A stretch of 64,000 nucleotides of DNA from Paracoccus marinaquae (GTDB lineage: Bacteria; Pseudomonadota; Alphaproteobacteria; Rhodobacterales; Rhodobacteraceae), in contig NZ_JAHKNG010000018.1 in NCBI RefSeq assembly GCF_018860165.1, forward strand, positions 1-64,000, given 5' to 3'. Shown here piece by piece: positions 8,106-15,820 of the stretch. Below the pieces are notes generated by a model. That model saw only the letters and a list, made by a program, of their open reading frames with translations, had not been told where the DNA came from and ran no database searches. The position numbers and the translations under genes are program-made. Each line of letters begins with the position of its first letter. The first letter of the stretch is position 1.

Positions 8106-8768
8106 ATGGCATCCGGCAAACGCAAGATGACCCGCCGCACCGCGATGGCCGAGGCCGCGCGAACGGTCGGCGCGGTCTGCCTTGGCGGGTTTTCGCTGGC
8201 CGCGCTGATCACCTCGACCGGCCAGGCCGACGCCCGCGCCCTGCGCCCCCCCGGCGCCCGCCCCGAGGAGGATTTCCTGGCGTCCTGCGTCCGCTGCGGC
8301 CTGTGCGTGCAGGCCTGCCCCTATGACACGCTGTCGCTGGCCGAATGGGGGCAGGAGGCGGCGGTCGGCACACCCTTCTTCACGCCGCGCGAGGTGCCCT
8401 GCTACATGTGCCGGGACGTTCCCTGCGCGCGGGCCTGTCCGACCGGGGCACTGGACAGCGACATCGCCATCCGCGACGCCGAGATGGGCGTGGCCGTGCT
8501 GGTCGGCCATGAGGACTGCCTGAACTACAAGGGGATGAATTGCAGCATCTGCGTGCGCGTCTGTCCGATCCGGGGCGACGCGATCACGCTCGAGCCGGGC
8601 GAGTTCGACGGCCGCAGGATCATGATCCCGACCGTCCATTCCGATCACTGCACCGGCTGCGGCACCTGCGAGAAGCATTGCGTGACCGGGCATGCCTCGA
8701 TCCGCGTGCTGCCACGCGATCTGGGTCTGGGCGGCGCCGGCCGCAACCCGGCGGGGCGCGCGACATGA
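8106..8768 (+). CDS. mauM: Polyferredoxin-type methylamine utilization protein MauM
   Basis: A 220-residue NapG-like ferredoxin. It begins with a twin-arginine-like leader (KMTRRTAMAEAARTVG), followed by four cysteine clusters of the CxxCxxCxxxCP type, for example CVRCGLCVQACP, CSICVRVCP and CTGCGTCEKHC. It should therefore carry up to four [4Fe-4S] centres and move electrons near the membrane with MauN. Homologues NapG and NapH pass quinol electrons to periplasmic nitrate reductase. The exact role in methylamine oxidation is unsettled. The ATG at 8106 has AAGGGGC upstream. Its stop overlaps the start of mauN (ATGA at 8765-8768), indicating translational coupling. Confidence 0.9.
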   Translation: MASGKRKMTRRTAMAEAARTVGAVCLGGFSLAALITSTGQADARALRPPGARPEEDFLASCVRCGLCVQACPYDTLSLAEWGQEAAVGTPFFTPREVPCYMCRDVPCARACPTGALDSDIAIRDAEMGVAVLVGHEDCLNYKGMNCSICVRVCPIRGDAITLEPGEFDGRRIMIPTVHSDHCTGCGTCEKHCVTGHASIRVLPRDLGLGGAGRNPAGRAT

Positions 8769-9691
8769 TCGGCTGGTGGATATCGGACAGCCGCAGACCG
8801 GGGGTCGAGGCGCACGGGCTCCTGCGCGCCCATAAATGGTGGGTCCTGCGGCGGATCTCTCAGATCTCGGTTCTGGGGCTGTTCATGCTGGGGCCGCTGG
8901 CCGGCATCTGGATCGTGCGCGGCAATTTCGCCGCCAGCAATATCGGCGGCCTCGTGACGCTGGCCGATCCCTATATCCTGCTGCAGGGTCTGGCCGGCGG
9001 AACCTCACCCGCCACGCCGGTGGTCACGGGCGCACTGATCATCCTGGTCGCCTATCTGATCCTCGGCGGCCGGGTCTATTGCGGCTGGGTCTGCCCGGTG
9101 AACATCGTCACCGACACCGCCCACTGGCTGCGCGAAAGAACGGGGCTGACGCGGGATCGCAAACTGGACAGGCGCACGCGGCTGGTGATCCTCGCCGCGA
9201 CCCTGCTGGCCTCATTCGTGACCGGCACCGTCGCGTGGGAGTTCGTGAACCCCGTCAGCCTTCTGCAACGCGCGATGATCGGTGGCATCGGCTTTGGCTG
9301 GGCGATCATCGTCGCGGTGTTCCTGCTGGACCTTCTGGTCTCGCGCCGGGCCTGGTGCAGCCACCTGTGCCCGGTCGGGGCCTTCTACGGGCTGCTGGGT
9401 CGGGGGGCGGTGCTCCGCGTCTCGGCTGCCAATCGTAGCGCCTGCACCGATTGCGGCGCCTGTTTCAACGTCTGCCCCGAGCCGCATGTCATCGTCCCCG
9501 CGCTGAAGGGCAGGGGCAGCCCGTTGATCCTGTCGGGCGACTGCCAGAATTGTGGCGGCTGCATCGACGCCTGCCCGGTGGATGTCTTCCGGATGTCGCA
9601 GCGCTGGGCCGAGGCTGGGGCCCCGACGACCGGCACCGGCCCGCGCGATGACGCGCCGCCCGGACCGGCGGCGGGGCGGGATCCGCTTTGA
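8765..9691 (+). CDS. mauN: Membrane iron-sulfur protein MauN (NapH-like)
   Basis: A 308-residue inner-membrane protein with four to five transmembrane helices (about residues 30-50, 83-101, 141-160 and 170-190). Its conserved CGWVCP and CSHLCPVGAFYG motifs are typical of NapH/NosR/CcoG proteins. The C-terminal cytoplasmic part carries two [4Fe-4S] ferredoxin motifs, CTDCGACFNVCP and CQNCGGCIDACP. It pairs with MauM as a quinol- or ferredoxin-linked electron path. It is the last gene of the canonical mau operon. The tail after about residue 285 is proline- and glycine-rich and poorly conserved in character. Confidence 0.9.
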   Translation: MIGWWISDSRRPGVEAHGLLRAHKWWVLRRISQISVLGLFMLGPLAGIWIVRGNFAASNIGGLVTLADPYILLQGLAGGTSPATPVVTGALIILVAYLILGGRVYCGWVCPVNIVTDTAHWLRERTGLTRDRKLDRRTRLVILAATLLASFVTGTVAWEFVNPVSLLQRAMIGGIGFGWAIIVAVFLLDLLVSRRAWCSHLCPVGAFYGLLGRGAVLRVSAANRSACTDCGACFNVCPEPHVIVPALKGRGSPLILSGDCQNCGGCIDACPVDVFRMSQRWAEAGAPTTGTGPRDDAPPGPAAGRDPL

Positions 9692-9988
9692 TGACGGCGA
9701 AGATCGCCCCTGCGAAACGCTCTGGCGTGGCTTTGATGATGGGTTTGGATAGCCCCTCCTGACGGCATCTATGCCACGCCGATCAAGACGGGATCAGGAG
9801 GAATCGGTTGTGAAGGAAGTCGCGATCATCGGCGTTGAGCCCCTCGCGCACTCCGCAACCGCGATCATTGTCCGCGCGTCCTTATCCGCCGGCCGGCGCG
9901 GCGCAGCCATATTCACAAATCGTCGACCACGGGCTTGACGCGCGCGCATGCCGCCCCAATTCGCATGCGGGCAGCAGAGGGATCGTTG
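9692..9988. other. Gene-free stretch after the mau operon
   Basis: About 300 bases with no convincing gene. A 23-codon frame from 9691 (ending at 9762) has no ribosome-binding site and is probably not translated. The stretch holds a long-range inverted repeat listed separately (9724-9780). It probably contains the end of the mau transcript and the promoter of the downstream hydrolase. No strong promoter or T-tract terminator was recognised. Confidence 0.45.
9724..9780. repeat. Inverted repeat downstream of mauN
   Basis: GGCGTGGC at 9724-9731 is exactly complementary to GCCACGCC at 9773-9780. Extending inward, 12 of 15 positions still pair (GATG/CATC in the flanks), with about 27-40 bases between the arms. 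It could be an mRNA 3-prime structure for the mau operon or the ends of a very small inserted element. There is no T-tract and no obvious target duplication. Confidence 0.4.
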
Positions 9989-11011
9989 ATGCCACGATTG
10001 TCTCGTCGGAAGATACTGGCCACGACCGGCGCCGCATTGCTGGCGGCGCCGATGTCCGTCAGACCCACGCCTGGTCAGGAAGCGGGCCTTGATGCCGCGG
10101 TGGCGGCGGCCGCGGGGCTTGAACAGTTGCGATCCCTCGTGATCCACAGGCAGGGTCGGTGCGTTTTCGCCCGTGCCTTCCGGGGCCCTTCGCTGGATCG
10201 CCCGGCAAATGTGAAATCCGTGTCCAAGACGATCATTGCGATCCTGACGGGCATCGCGATCGACCGGGGCGTGATCGAGGGCGTCGACCAGCGGGTTCTG
10301 CCCCTGCTGGGCCGTCAGCCATTCGGCGACGCCCGTGACGGGCTGACGATCGGCAACCTGCTGACCATGCAGACCGGGTTGGGCAGCACCTCGGGCGGCA
10401 ATTACGGTGCCTGGGTCAGCAGCAATGACTGGGTCGACTATGCGCTCAGCCAGCCAGCCGAGGGGCGGCCGGGCGGGCGCTTCATCTATTCGACCGGCGG
10501 CTGGCATGTTCTGGGCGCCGCGCTTGCCCGTGCGTCCGGCCTCAGCCTGCACCAGATGGCGCGCGACTGGCTGGGCAATCCGCTGGGGATCGCCATTCCA
10601 CCCTGGATCACCGATCCGCAAGGGCGCTACCTCGGCGGCAACGACATGGCCATCAGTCCGCTGGGACTGGCCCGGATCGGCGATATGGTCCTGAACGGCG
10701 GCACGCTGGACGGCGATCGCGTTGTCAGCAATGCCTGGCTCGAGGCATCGATGCAGCCGCGGACACGCTCGCCATTCTCGGGCGACCAGTATGGCTATGG
10801 CTGGTTCCTGACCCGCTATGACGACCAGCGCGCCGCCTATGCCCGCGGCTATGGCGGGCAGCTGCTGGCCATCGTCCCGTCCCGGCGGCTGAGCATCGCG
10901 ATCACATCCGACCCGAACCTGCCCGCCCGAGGCGACGGCTATTTCGGTGACCTGCGGCATCTTCTGGAGACAATCGTGAGGAGCGGGCTTGCCTCGGAAG
11001 AGTGCCGTTAG
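9989..11011 (+). CDS. Exported serine hydrolase of the class C beta-lactamase family
   Basis: A 340-residue protein with a twin-arginine-type leader (LSRRKILATTGAAL, about residues 4-22), then a beta-lactamase/penicillin-binding-protein-like domain. The catalytic SxxK is SVSK at 77-80. The second motif is Tyr167 in IYSTGGWH, where Tyr-Ser-Thr replaces the usual Tyr-x-Asn. Members of this family are esterases, peptidases or D-amino-acid hydrolases far more often than true beta-lactamases, so no antibiotic resistance is implied. The ATG at 9989 has only a weak upstream site (CAGAGGG). It stands alone between the mau and polyol clusters. Confidence 0.8.
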   Translation: MPRLSRRKILATTGAALLAAPMSVRPTPGQEAGLDAAVAAAAGLEQLRSLVIHRQGRCVFARAFRGPSLDRPANVKSVSKTIIAILTGIAIDRGVIEGVDQRVLPLLGRQPFGDARDGLTIGNLLTMQTGLGSTSGGNYGAWVSSNDWVDYALSQPAEGRPGGRFIYSTGGWHVLGAALARASGLSLHQMARDWLGNPLGIAIPPWITDPQGRYLGGNDMAISPLGLARIGDMVLNGGTLDGDRVVSNAWLEASMQPRTRSPFSGDQYGYGWFLTRYDDQRAAYARGYGGQLLAIVPSRRLSIAITSDPNLPARGDGYFGDLRHLLETIVRSGLASEECR

Positions 11012-11152
11012 CCGGGCTTCAGGCCCTTTGACGAAGCGGCTGGCGGGCCGGGATCGAGTGGCGGCGGGCGGATCCGTTTTTCAGGTCGCGTTCAAGCGCG
11101 ATCCCAAATATAACATTTGAAGATGTGATAAAAACATAATATAAAGTGATTT
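11012..11152 (+). promoter_or_regulatory. AT-rich promoter region of the polyol/sugar catabolic cluster
   Basis: The last 50 bases (11100-11152) are strikingly AT-rich for this genome. They contain a short dyad, ACAT...ATGT, at 11113-11126, and TATAAAG at 11140-11146 as a possible -10-like element. Because a DeoR-type regulator is the second gene of the cluster, this is the likely operator-promoter. No canonical Shine-Dalgarno sequence precedes the ATG at 11153, so the transcript may be near-leaderless. No single binding site can be proven. Confidence 0.4.
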
Positions 11153-12769
11153 ATGGGATCGGATTCGCCAAAAGATATCATCGTCGTCGGGGGTGGCATC
11201 AATGGTGCCGCCATCGCCCGCGGTGCGGCCCTGCGCGGTCTCGGGGTCCTGTTGCTGGAGGCGGACGATTTCGGGGCTGGTGCCTCGGGTCATAACGGGC
11301 GGATGATCCATGGCGGTCTGCGCTATCTGGAAACGGCCCAGATCGGGCTGGTGCGCGAGGCGTTGCGCGAACGCGCCGTGCTGCAGAAGATCGCCCCGCA
11401 TATCGTGCATCCGCAGACGCTAATGATCCCGCGGCACAAGGGCGGCGGGCATCCGGACTGGAAGGTGCGCCTGGGGCTTCTGGCGCTGGATATCCTGGCC
11501 ATGGGCGGGGCGCCGAGGCATCGCAGCCTGTCTCGTGCGAAGGCGCTTCAGCGGGTGCCCTCACTGCGCGATGCCGGCCTGAACGGGGCATATGTCATGC
11601 ATGATGCCTTTGCCGCCCATGCCGAGCGGCTGACCATCGAACATATCGTCGATGCGGCAGAGCATGGCACGGATCTGCGCAATCGCTGCCGGGTGGTTGA
11701 CATCCGACGCGAGGCCGGGGCGCTGACCGTCCGCTGGTCCGGTGCGACGGGTGCTGGGCGTTGTACCGCCCTGGCGGTCGTGAATGCCACCGGGGCATGG
11801 GCGGACGAAATGCTGTCGGTGGCGACCGTCGCGACGGATCCGCTTGTGACCAAGGCGATGGGGTCATTCGTTGTCCTGCGCCGCTTTGACGGCGCCCCGG
11901 ACGAGGCGGTGTTCTTCGAAGCGCGATCTGATGGGCGGCCCGTCATCATGGTTCCCTGGCTGGGCAATCTCCTGGTCGGGACGACCGACAGGGTGATCGA
12001 GGGGCCGGTCAGCGCGGCGCAGGCCACCAGGGACGATATCGACTACCTGTTCGATGCCATCGGCCATACCTTCAAGGCCGGCCGGATCCAGCGCAGTGAT
12101 ATCCTCTATACCTATTCGGGCGTGCGGCCGTTGCCGCGACAGTCCGGGCCGTCCCACAAGATCGGCCGCGGGCATGTCATTCATCGTCATGAGGGCGATC
12201 TGGACGGGTTGTTTACCGTTCTGGGCGGCAAGCTTTCGACATGTCGCAGCCTTGCGGAAGAGGTGACCGACAGCCTCGGCGCCTTCATCGGGGCCAATCA
12301 CGTCGCCTCCGTCACCGCGACCACCGTCCTGCCGGGCGCCGCGCCGCAGGATGCGCGGGAGGTGCTGGCTGCATCCCCGCTGGGGGCGAGCAGCCGTGAC
12401 AGGTTGCTTGGCCTCTATGGCGAGCGCGCGGCGAAGATCGCGCAGCTTTGCGACGGCAGCCGGGATCTGGCCGAGGTGATCGACCCGGCCAGCGGCGCCA
12501 TCGCGGCCGAGTTCGTTTTTGCCGTCGAACGCGAATTCGCCCAGAGCCTGTCCGACATTCTGCTGCGCCGGACCCTGCTGGGCTATCACGCGGGGCGCGG
12601 CCTGCATCTGCTGCCGGCCTTCGAGGCGGTCGCATCGCGTCATCTGGGCTGGTCCGCGGCGCGGATCGCAAGGGATATCGCGGATTACAGATCCTATCTG
12701 CGACTGACCGATGGCGCCAGATTCCACGAAACGGCCAGTCCGCCGACATCAAGCGAAAGGGTGGCGTGA
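11153..12769 (+). CDS. FAD-dependent glycerol-3-phosphate dehydrogenase-like oxidoreductase (GlpD family)
   Basis: A 538-residue flavoprotein. The Rossmann motif IIVVGGGINGAAIARGAALRG lies at about residues 9-29, followed by the family hallmark GHNGRMIHGGLRYLE and the C-terminal helical domain with FAVEREFAQSL and RRTLLGY. GlpD enzymes oxidise the secondary hydroxyl of sn-glycerol 3-phosphate and pass electrons to quinone. Relatives such as EryB act on phosphorylated four-carbon polyols. The linked FGGY kinase suggests the substrate is a phosphorylated polyol, not necessarily glycerol phosphate. Its stop overlaps the start of the DeoR gene (TGATG). Confidence 0.85.
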   Translation: MGSDSPKDIIVVGGGINGAAIARGAALRGLGVLLLEADDFGAGASGHNGRMIHGGLRYLETAQIGLVREALRERAVLQKIAPHIVHPQTLMIPRHKGGGHPDWKVRLGLLALDILAMGGAPRHRSLSRAKALQRVPSLRDAGLNGAYVMHDAFAAHAERLTIEHIVDAAEHGTDLRNRCRVVDIRREAGALTVRWSGATGAGRCTALAVVNATGAWADEMLSVATVATDPLVTKAMGSFVVLRRFDGAPDEAVFFEARSDGRPVIMVPWLGNLLVGTTDRVIEGPVSAAQATRDDIDYLFDAIGHTFKAGRIQRSDILYTYSGVRPLPRQSGPSHKIGRGHVIHRHEGDLDGLFTVLGGKLSTCRSLAEEVTDSLGAFIGANHVASVTATTVLPGAAPQDAREVLAASPLGASSRDRLLGLYGERAAKIAQLCDGSRDLAEVIDPASGAIAAEFVFAVEREFAQSLSDILLRRTLLGYHAGRGLHLLPAFEAVASRHLGWSAARIARDIADYRSYLRLTDGARFHETASPPTSSERVA

Positions 12770-13557
12770 TGGGCACGGTGACCATGTCCAAGGCCGAAAG
12801 GCTGGAAAAGATCAGCGCGGATGTTCTGGCGCAGGGCGAGGTTTCGGTGGACGATCTGGCGGCCTCGCTCGGGGTCAGCCGCATGACCATCCACCGCGAC
12901 CTTGAAGAACTGGAAAACCGCGGCGTGCTGCGAAAGGTGCGCAACGGCGCCACGGCGCAACCGTCCTCGGTCTTTGAAAGCAATGTCGAATTCCGGGTGA
13001 ACCGGGCGGCGGCCGAGAAAGAGCGGCTGGCGGCCCATGCCTGCACATTGGTCGAGGCAGGCGATGTGATCCTGCTGGACGAAGCAACAACGCTGCTACC
13101 GATGATCCCGCATCTGGCCGAGATTGAGGGCCTGACCATCGTTTCCAACTTTCTCCCCATTCAGGCGGCAGTCTCCAGGCTGCCCAAGCTGCGCCTGATC
13201 GGATTGTGTGGGGAATATGTGCAGCAGTTCGACACGTTCAGCGGCCCGATGTGTGAAACCTCGATCGCGCAGTTGCGCATCAACCGCTATTTCACTTCGA
13301 CCACGGCCATTGACGGGGCGACGGCCTATCATCCGCACCCGCTGCTGGCGGCGACGAAACGGGCGATGATGAAGGCCTCGGTCCATCGCTATCTGCTGGC
13401 CGACCGGTCGAAGTTCTCGCGCACCGCGCTCTACCGGGTGGCCGATCTGGACGAGTTCGACCGGGTGCTGGTCGATGCGCCGCTGCCGGATGAGCGCATC
13501 AAGGCCCTCGGCTCGGCCCGCGACCGCGTCTTCGTCATCCCACCCGACCATTCATGA
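12769..13557 (+). CDS. DeoR-family transcriptional regulator
   Basis: A 262-residue regulator. The N-terminal helix-turn-helix (about residues 7-58) has VDDLAASLGVSRMTIHRDL, and the C-terminal DeoR sensor domain is of the type that binds sugar phosphates. DeoR proteins usually repress a linked sugar or polyol operon until the phosphorylated intermediate accumulates. Embedded as the second gene of the operon, it is probably autoregulated from the promoter upstream of 11153. The ATG overlaps the preceding stop by one base. The stop overlaps a possible ATG of the next gene. Confidence 0.9.
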   Translation: MGTVTMSKAERLEKISADVLAQGEVSVDDLAASLGVSRMTIHRDLEELENRGVLRKVRNGATAQPSSVFESNVEFRVNRAAAEKERLAAHACTLVEAGDVILLDEATTLLPMIPHLAEIEGLTIVSNFLPIQAAVSRLPKLRLIGLCGEYVQQFDTFSGPMCETSIAQLRINRYFTSTTAIDGATAYHPHPLLAATKRAMMKASVHRYLLADRSKFSRTALYRVADLDEFDRVLVDAPLPDERIKALGSARDRVFVIPPDHS

Positions 13558-13571
13558 ACAGGAGCAGGCCA

Positions 13572-14987
13572 GTGGCAATTTCCCGGATCATCCTGGACTC
13601 GGTGCCTGCCGAGCGGCTTTCGGACAGCGCGGACTGCGTGGCCGCGCACAGCTATGACGCCTGGCCCATCGCCGTGAAATGGCGCCAGCAGGGCAAGCAG
13701 CCCTGCAAGCCGGATCTGGTGGCCCATCCGCACAGCACGCAGGAGGTGGCGGCGCTGTTGCGGGAATGCAACGAGAACGGCAATGCGGTCACGCCCTGGG
13801 GGCTTGGCTCGTCCGTGGTCGGCTCGCCGCTGACCGAGGCGGGCGGCGTGGTGATCGACCTCTCGCGGATGGACCGGATCATCGCGCTGGACGAAGACAA
13901 CCTGCTGGTGACGGTGCAGGCGGGCAAGCGCGGCGACCTGCTTGAGGCGGAACTGAACGAACGCGGCTACACGCTCAACCATTCGCCGCAATCGCTGGAT
14001 CGCTCGACCGTCGGCGGCTGGGTTGCGACGCGGGCGACCGGTCAGCTGTCCTCGCTCTATGGCGGGATCGAGGATCAACTGATCGCGCTTGAGGTGGTTC
14101 TGCCCGACGGCCGGATCGTCCAGACCAAGCAGACCCCGCGCGCCGCCATCGGGTTGGACACCAAGGAGGTCTTTCTGGGATCGGAAGGCACCTTCGGCAT
14201 CGTCACGCAGGTGACGACCCGCATTTTCCCGTTGAAATCCTATCGCCGGCTGGAAACCGTGACTTTCGATACCGTTTCAGACGGGATCAAGGCGATGCGG
14301 GCGATGACCCGCAACGGGCTGAAGCCCTTCATCGTACGCTTCTATGATGTGGACGAGGCGCGGCATGCGATGAAGGATCCGTCCTTCGGGCAATGTGTCA
14401 TGTTCCTTGGCTTCGAGGGGATCGAAGCCGTGGTTGAGGCCGAATATGCGGCGGTCATGGATCTCTGCCGCGCCCATGGCGGCAAGGCGATCGGCCCCGC
14501 CGGCATCGAGGGCTGGCTGGCCCGGCGCTATGATTTTTCCGCGGTCGAGAACATACTGGCCCGGCCCGGCGGCGTGGCCGAGACCATCGAGATTTCGGAT
14601 TTCTGGAGCAGCATAGAAGGCACTTATGAGGCGCTGAAAACGGCGCTGGCGCCGCTGGCCGACGAAGTGCTGTGCCATTTCTCGCATGTCTACGCGCAGG
14701 GGTCCTCGCTCTATGTGATCCTGATCGGGCAGGCCGAGGATGCGGCGGCGGCCGAGGCGCGCATTCGCCGGATCTGGGAGGTGGCGATGCGGATCTGCCT
14801 CGAACGGGGGGCCGCGACCTCGCATCACCACGGGGTCGGCCTTGCGCGCAAGGATTTCGTCGCCGCCGATCAGGGCGACGCGATGGTCGTCAACCAGCTG
14901 ATCAAGTCGGCGCTGGATCCCAACAACATCATGAACCCCGGCAAGCTGGGCTACCGCCCCCGGACGCCCGCGGAAACAAGGAACTGA
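13572..14987 (+). CDS. FAD-linked oxidase of the GlcD / alkyl-DHAP synthase-like family
   Basis: About 471 residues. The N-terminal FAD-binding PCMH domain (about residues 35-225) has the segments TPWGLGSSVVGS, STVGGWVATRATGQ and GSEGTFGIV. The C-terminal FAD-linked oxidase domain ends in NNIMNPGKLG. SHHHGVG near residue 420 resembles the histidine triad of alkylglycerone-phosphate synthases. Related enzymes oxidise 2-hydroxy acids or act on acyl-dihydroxyacetone phosphate. I placed the start at GTG 13572 because ACAGGAG lies seven bases upstream. An ATG at 13554 overlapping the deoR stop would add six residues. The reaction in this pathway is unknown. Confidence 0.85.
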   Translation: MAISRIILDSVPAERLSDSADCVAAHSYDAWPIAVKWRQQGKQPCKPDLVAHPHSTQEVAALLRECNENGNAVTPWGLGSSVVGSPLTEAGGVVIDLSRMDRIIALDEDNLLVTVQAGKRGDLLEAELNERGYTLNHSPQSLDRSTVGGWVATRATGQLSSLYGGIEDQLIALEVVLPDGRIVQTKQTPRAAIGLDTKEVFLGSEGTFGIVTQVTTRIFPLKSYRRLETVTFDTVSDGIKAMRAMTRNGLKPFIVRFYDVDEARHAMKDPSFGQCVMFLGFEGIEAVVEAEYAAVMDLCRAHGGKAIGPAGIEGWLARRYDFSAVENILARPGGVAETIEISDFWSSIEGTYEALKTALAPLADEVLCHFSHVYAQGSSLYVILIGQAEDAAAAEARIRRIWEVAMRICLERGAATSHHHGVGLARKDFVAADQGDAMVVNQLIKSALDPNNIMNPGKLGYRPRTPAETRN

Positions 14988-14990
14988 GTG

Positions 14991-15800
14991 ATGGATTCAA
15001 GAACCGGCAAGAAGATCCGCATGGCAAGGTTCTTCAACCAGAAAAGCCGCAAGGCGCTGCTGGTGGCCTATTCGCATGGCGTCATCATGGGGCCGCTGCC
15101 CGGCATGATGAGTCTGGCCGAAATGGAACGGGCCTGCGATCAGATGTCGGCGGTGGACGGGCTGATGGTGGCGCCGGGGATGCTGCTGCTGCTCGAGCAG
15201 TATTTCATCGGCCGCGACCGGCCCGCCCTGATGCTGCATATGGATTACCAAAGCTATGTGCGCAGCGTCCTGCCCTATGATCAGGGCGGCACGGTCGAGC
15301 TTGCCAGCGTCGAACAGGCATTGGCCGCCGGCGCCGACGGGATCATGACCTATATGTATATCGGCCATCCCGACCCCGAGATCGAGAAACTGGAGATCGC
15401 CCGCAACGCCCGGATCGCCCGGGAATGCGAACGCCTCGGCATGGTCTTCATGGTCGAGGCGCTGAGCGCGCAGCTGCGCCGCCATCCCGAACACCAGACC
15501 GATATCGCCATCCAGTCGCTGGGCTGCCGGATCGCGGCGGAACTGGGTGCGGACATGGTCAAGGCGTTCTATCCGGGGTCGCTGGAAAATGTCACCGAAA
15601 TGGCGCGCACCTGCCCGGTGCCGCTGATGCTGGCGGGCGGGGCCAAGGCGAAGAACCCCGAAGATGCCTTCGGCCATGCCGATGACGCGATCAGGGCCGG
15701 GGCGTCCGGCCTGGTCTTTGGACGAAATATCTTCGAGGCCGATGACGTGCCTGCGACCGTCCAGCGCTATCGCCGGATCGTCCACGGCGACGCGGCCTAG
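14991..15800 (+). CDS. Class I aldolase of the DeoC/LsrF/FbaB family
   Basis: A 269-residue TIM-barrel protein resembling LsrF and archaeal-type fructose-bisphosphate aldolases. It has AYSHGVIMGP near the N-terminus (DHG in most relatives), a candidate Schiff-base lysine in MVKAFYPG, and the phosphate-binding ends PLMLAGGAK and ASGLVFGRNIF. Such enzymes form or cleave C-C bonds of phosphorylated keto compounds through a lysine imine. Together with the kinase and GlpD-like dehydrogenase it probably splits a phosphorylated ketose. The start is ATG 14991 with AAGGA eight bases upstream; a GTG lies one codon earlier. The kinase gene follows after 20 bases. Confidence 0.85.
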   Translation: MDSRTGKKIRMARFFNQKSRKALLVAYSHGVIMGPLPGMMSLAEMERACDQMSAVDGLMVAPGMLLLLEQYFIGRDRPALMLHMDYQSYVRSVLPYDQGGTVELASVEQALAAGADGIMTYMYIGHPDPEIEKLEIARNARIARECERLGMVFMVEALSAQLRRHPEHQTDIAIQSLGCRIAAELGADMVKAFYPGSLENVTEMARTCPVPLMLAGGAKAKNPEDAFGHADDAIRAGASGLVFGRNIFEADDVPATVQRYRRIVHGDAA

Positions 15801-15820
15801 CGGCGGGGGGGTGCGAAGCG

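Noticed and set aside
9691-9762. 23-codon frame after mauN
   Set aside because: No ribosome-binding site, no similarity, and it overlaps the mauN stop by chance in a region of RNA structure.
9989-11011. Beta-lactamase resistance gene
   Set aside because: Only the general SxxK fold is supported. The second motif is Tyr-Ser-Thr rather than Tyr-x-Asn, and the context is metabolic.
11153-12769. True glycerol-3-phosphate dehydrogenase of a glycerol regulon
   Set aside because: No glycerol facilitator or standard glpK neighbour; the transporter is ribose-type and an aldolase is present. The family call was kept without the symbol glpD.
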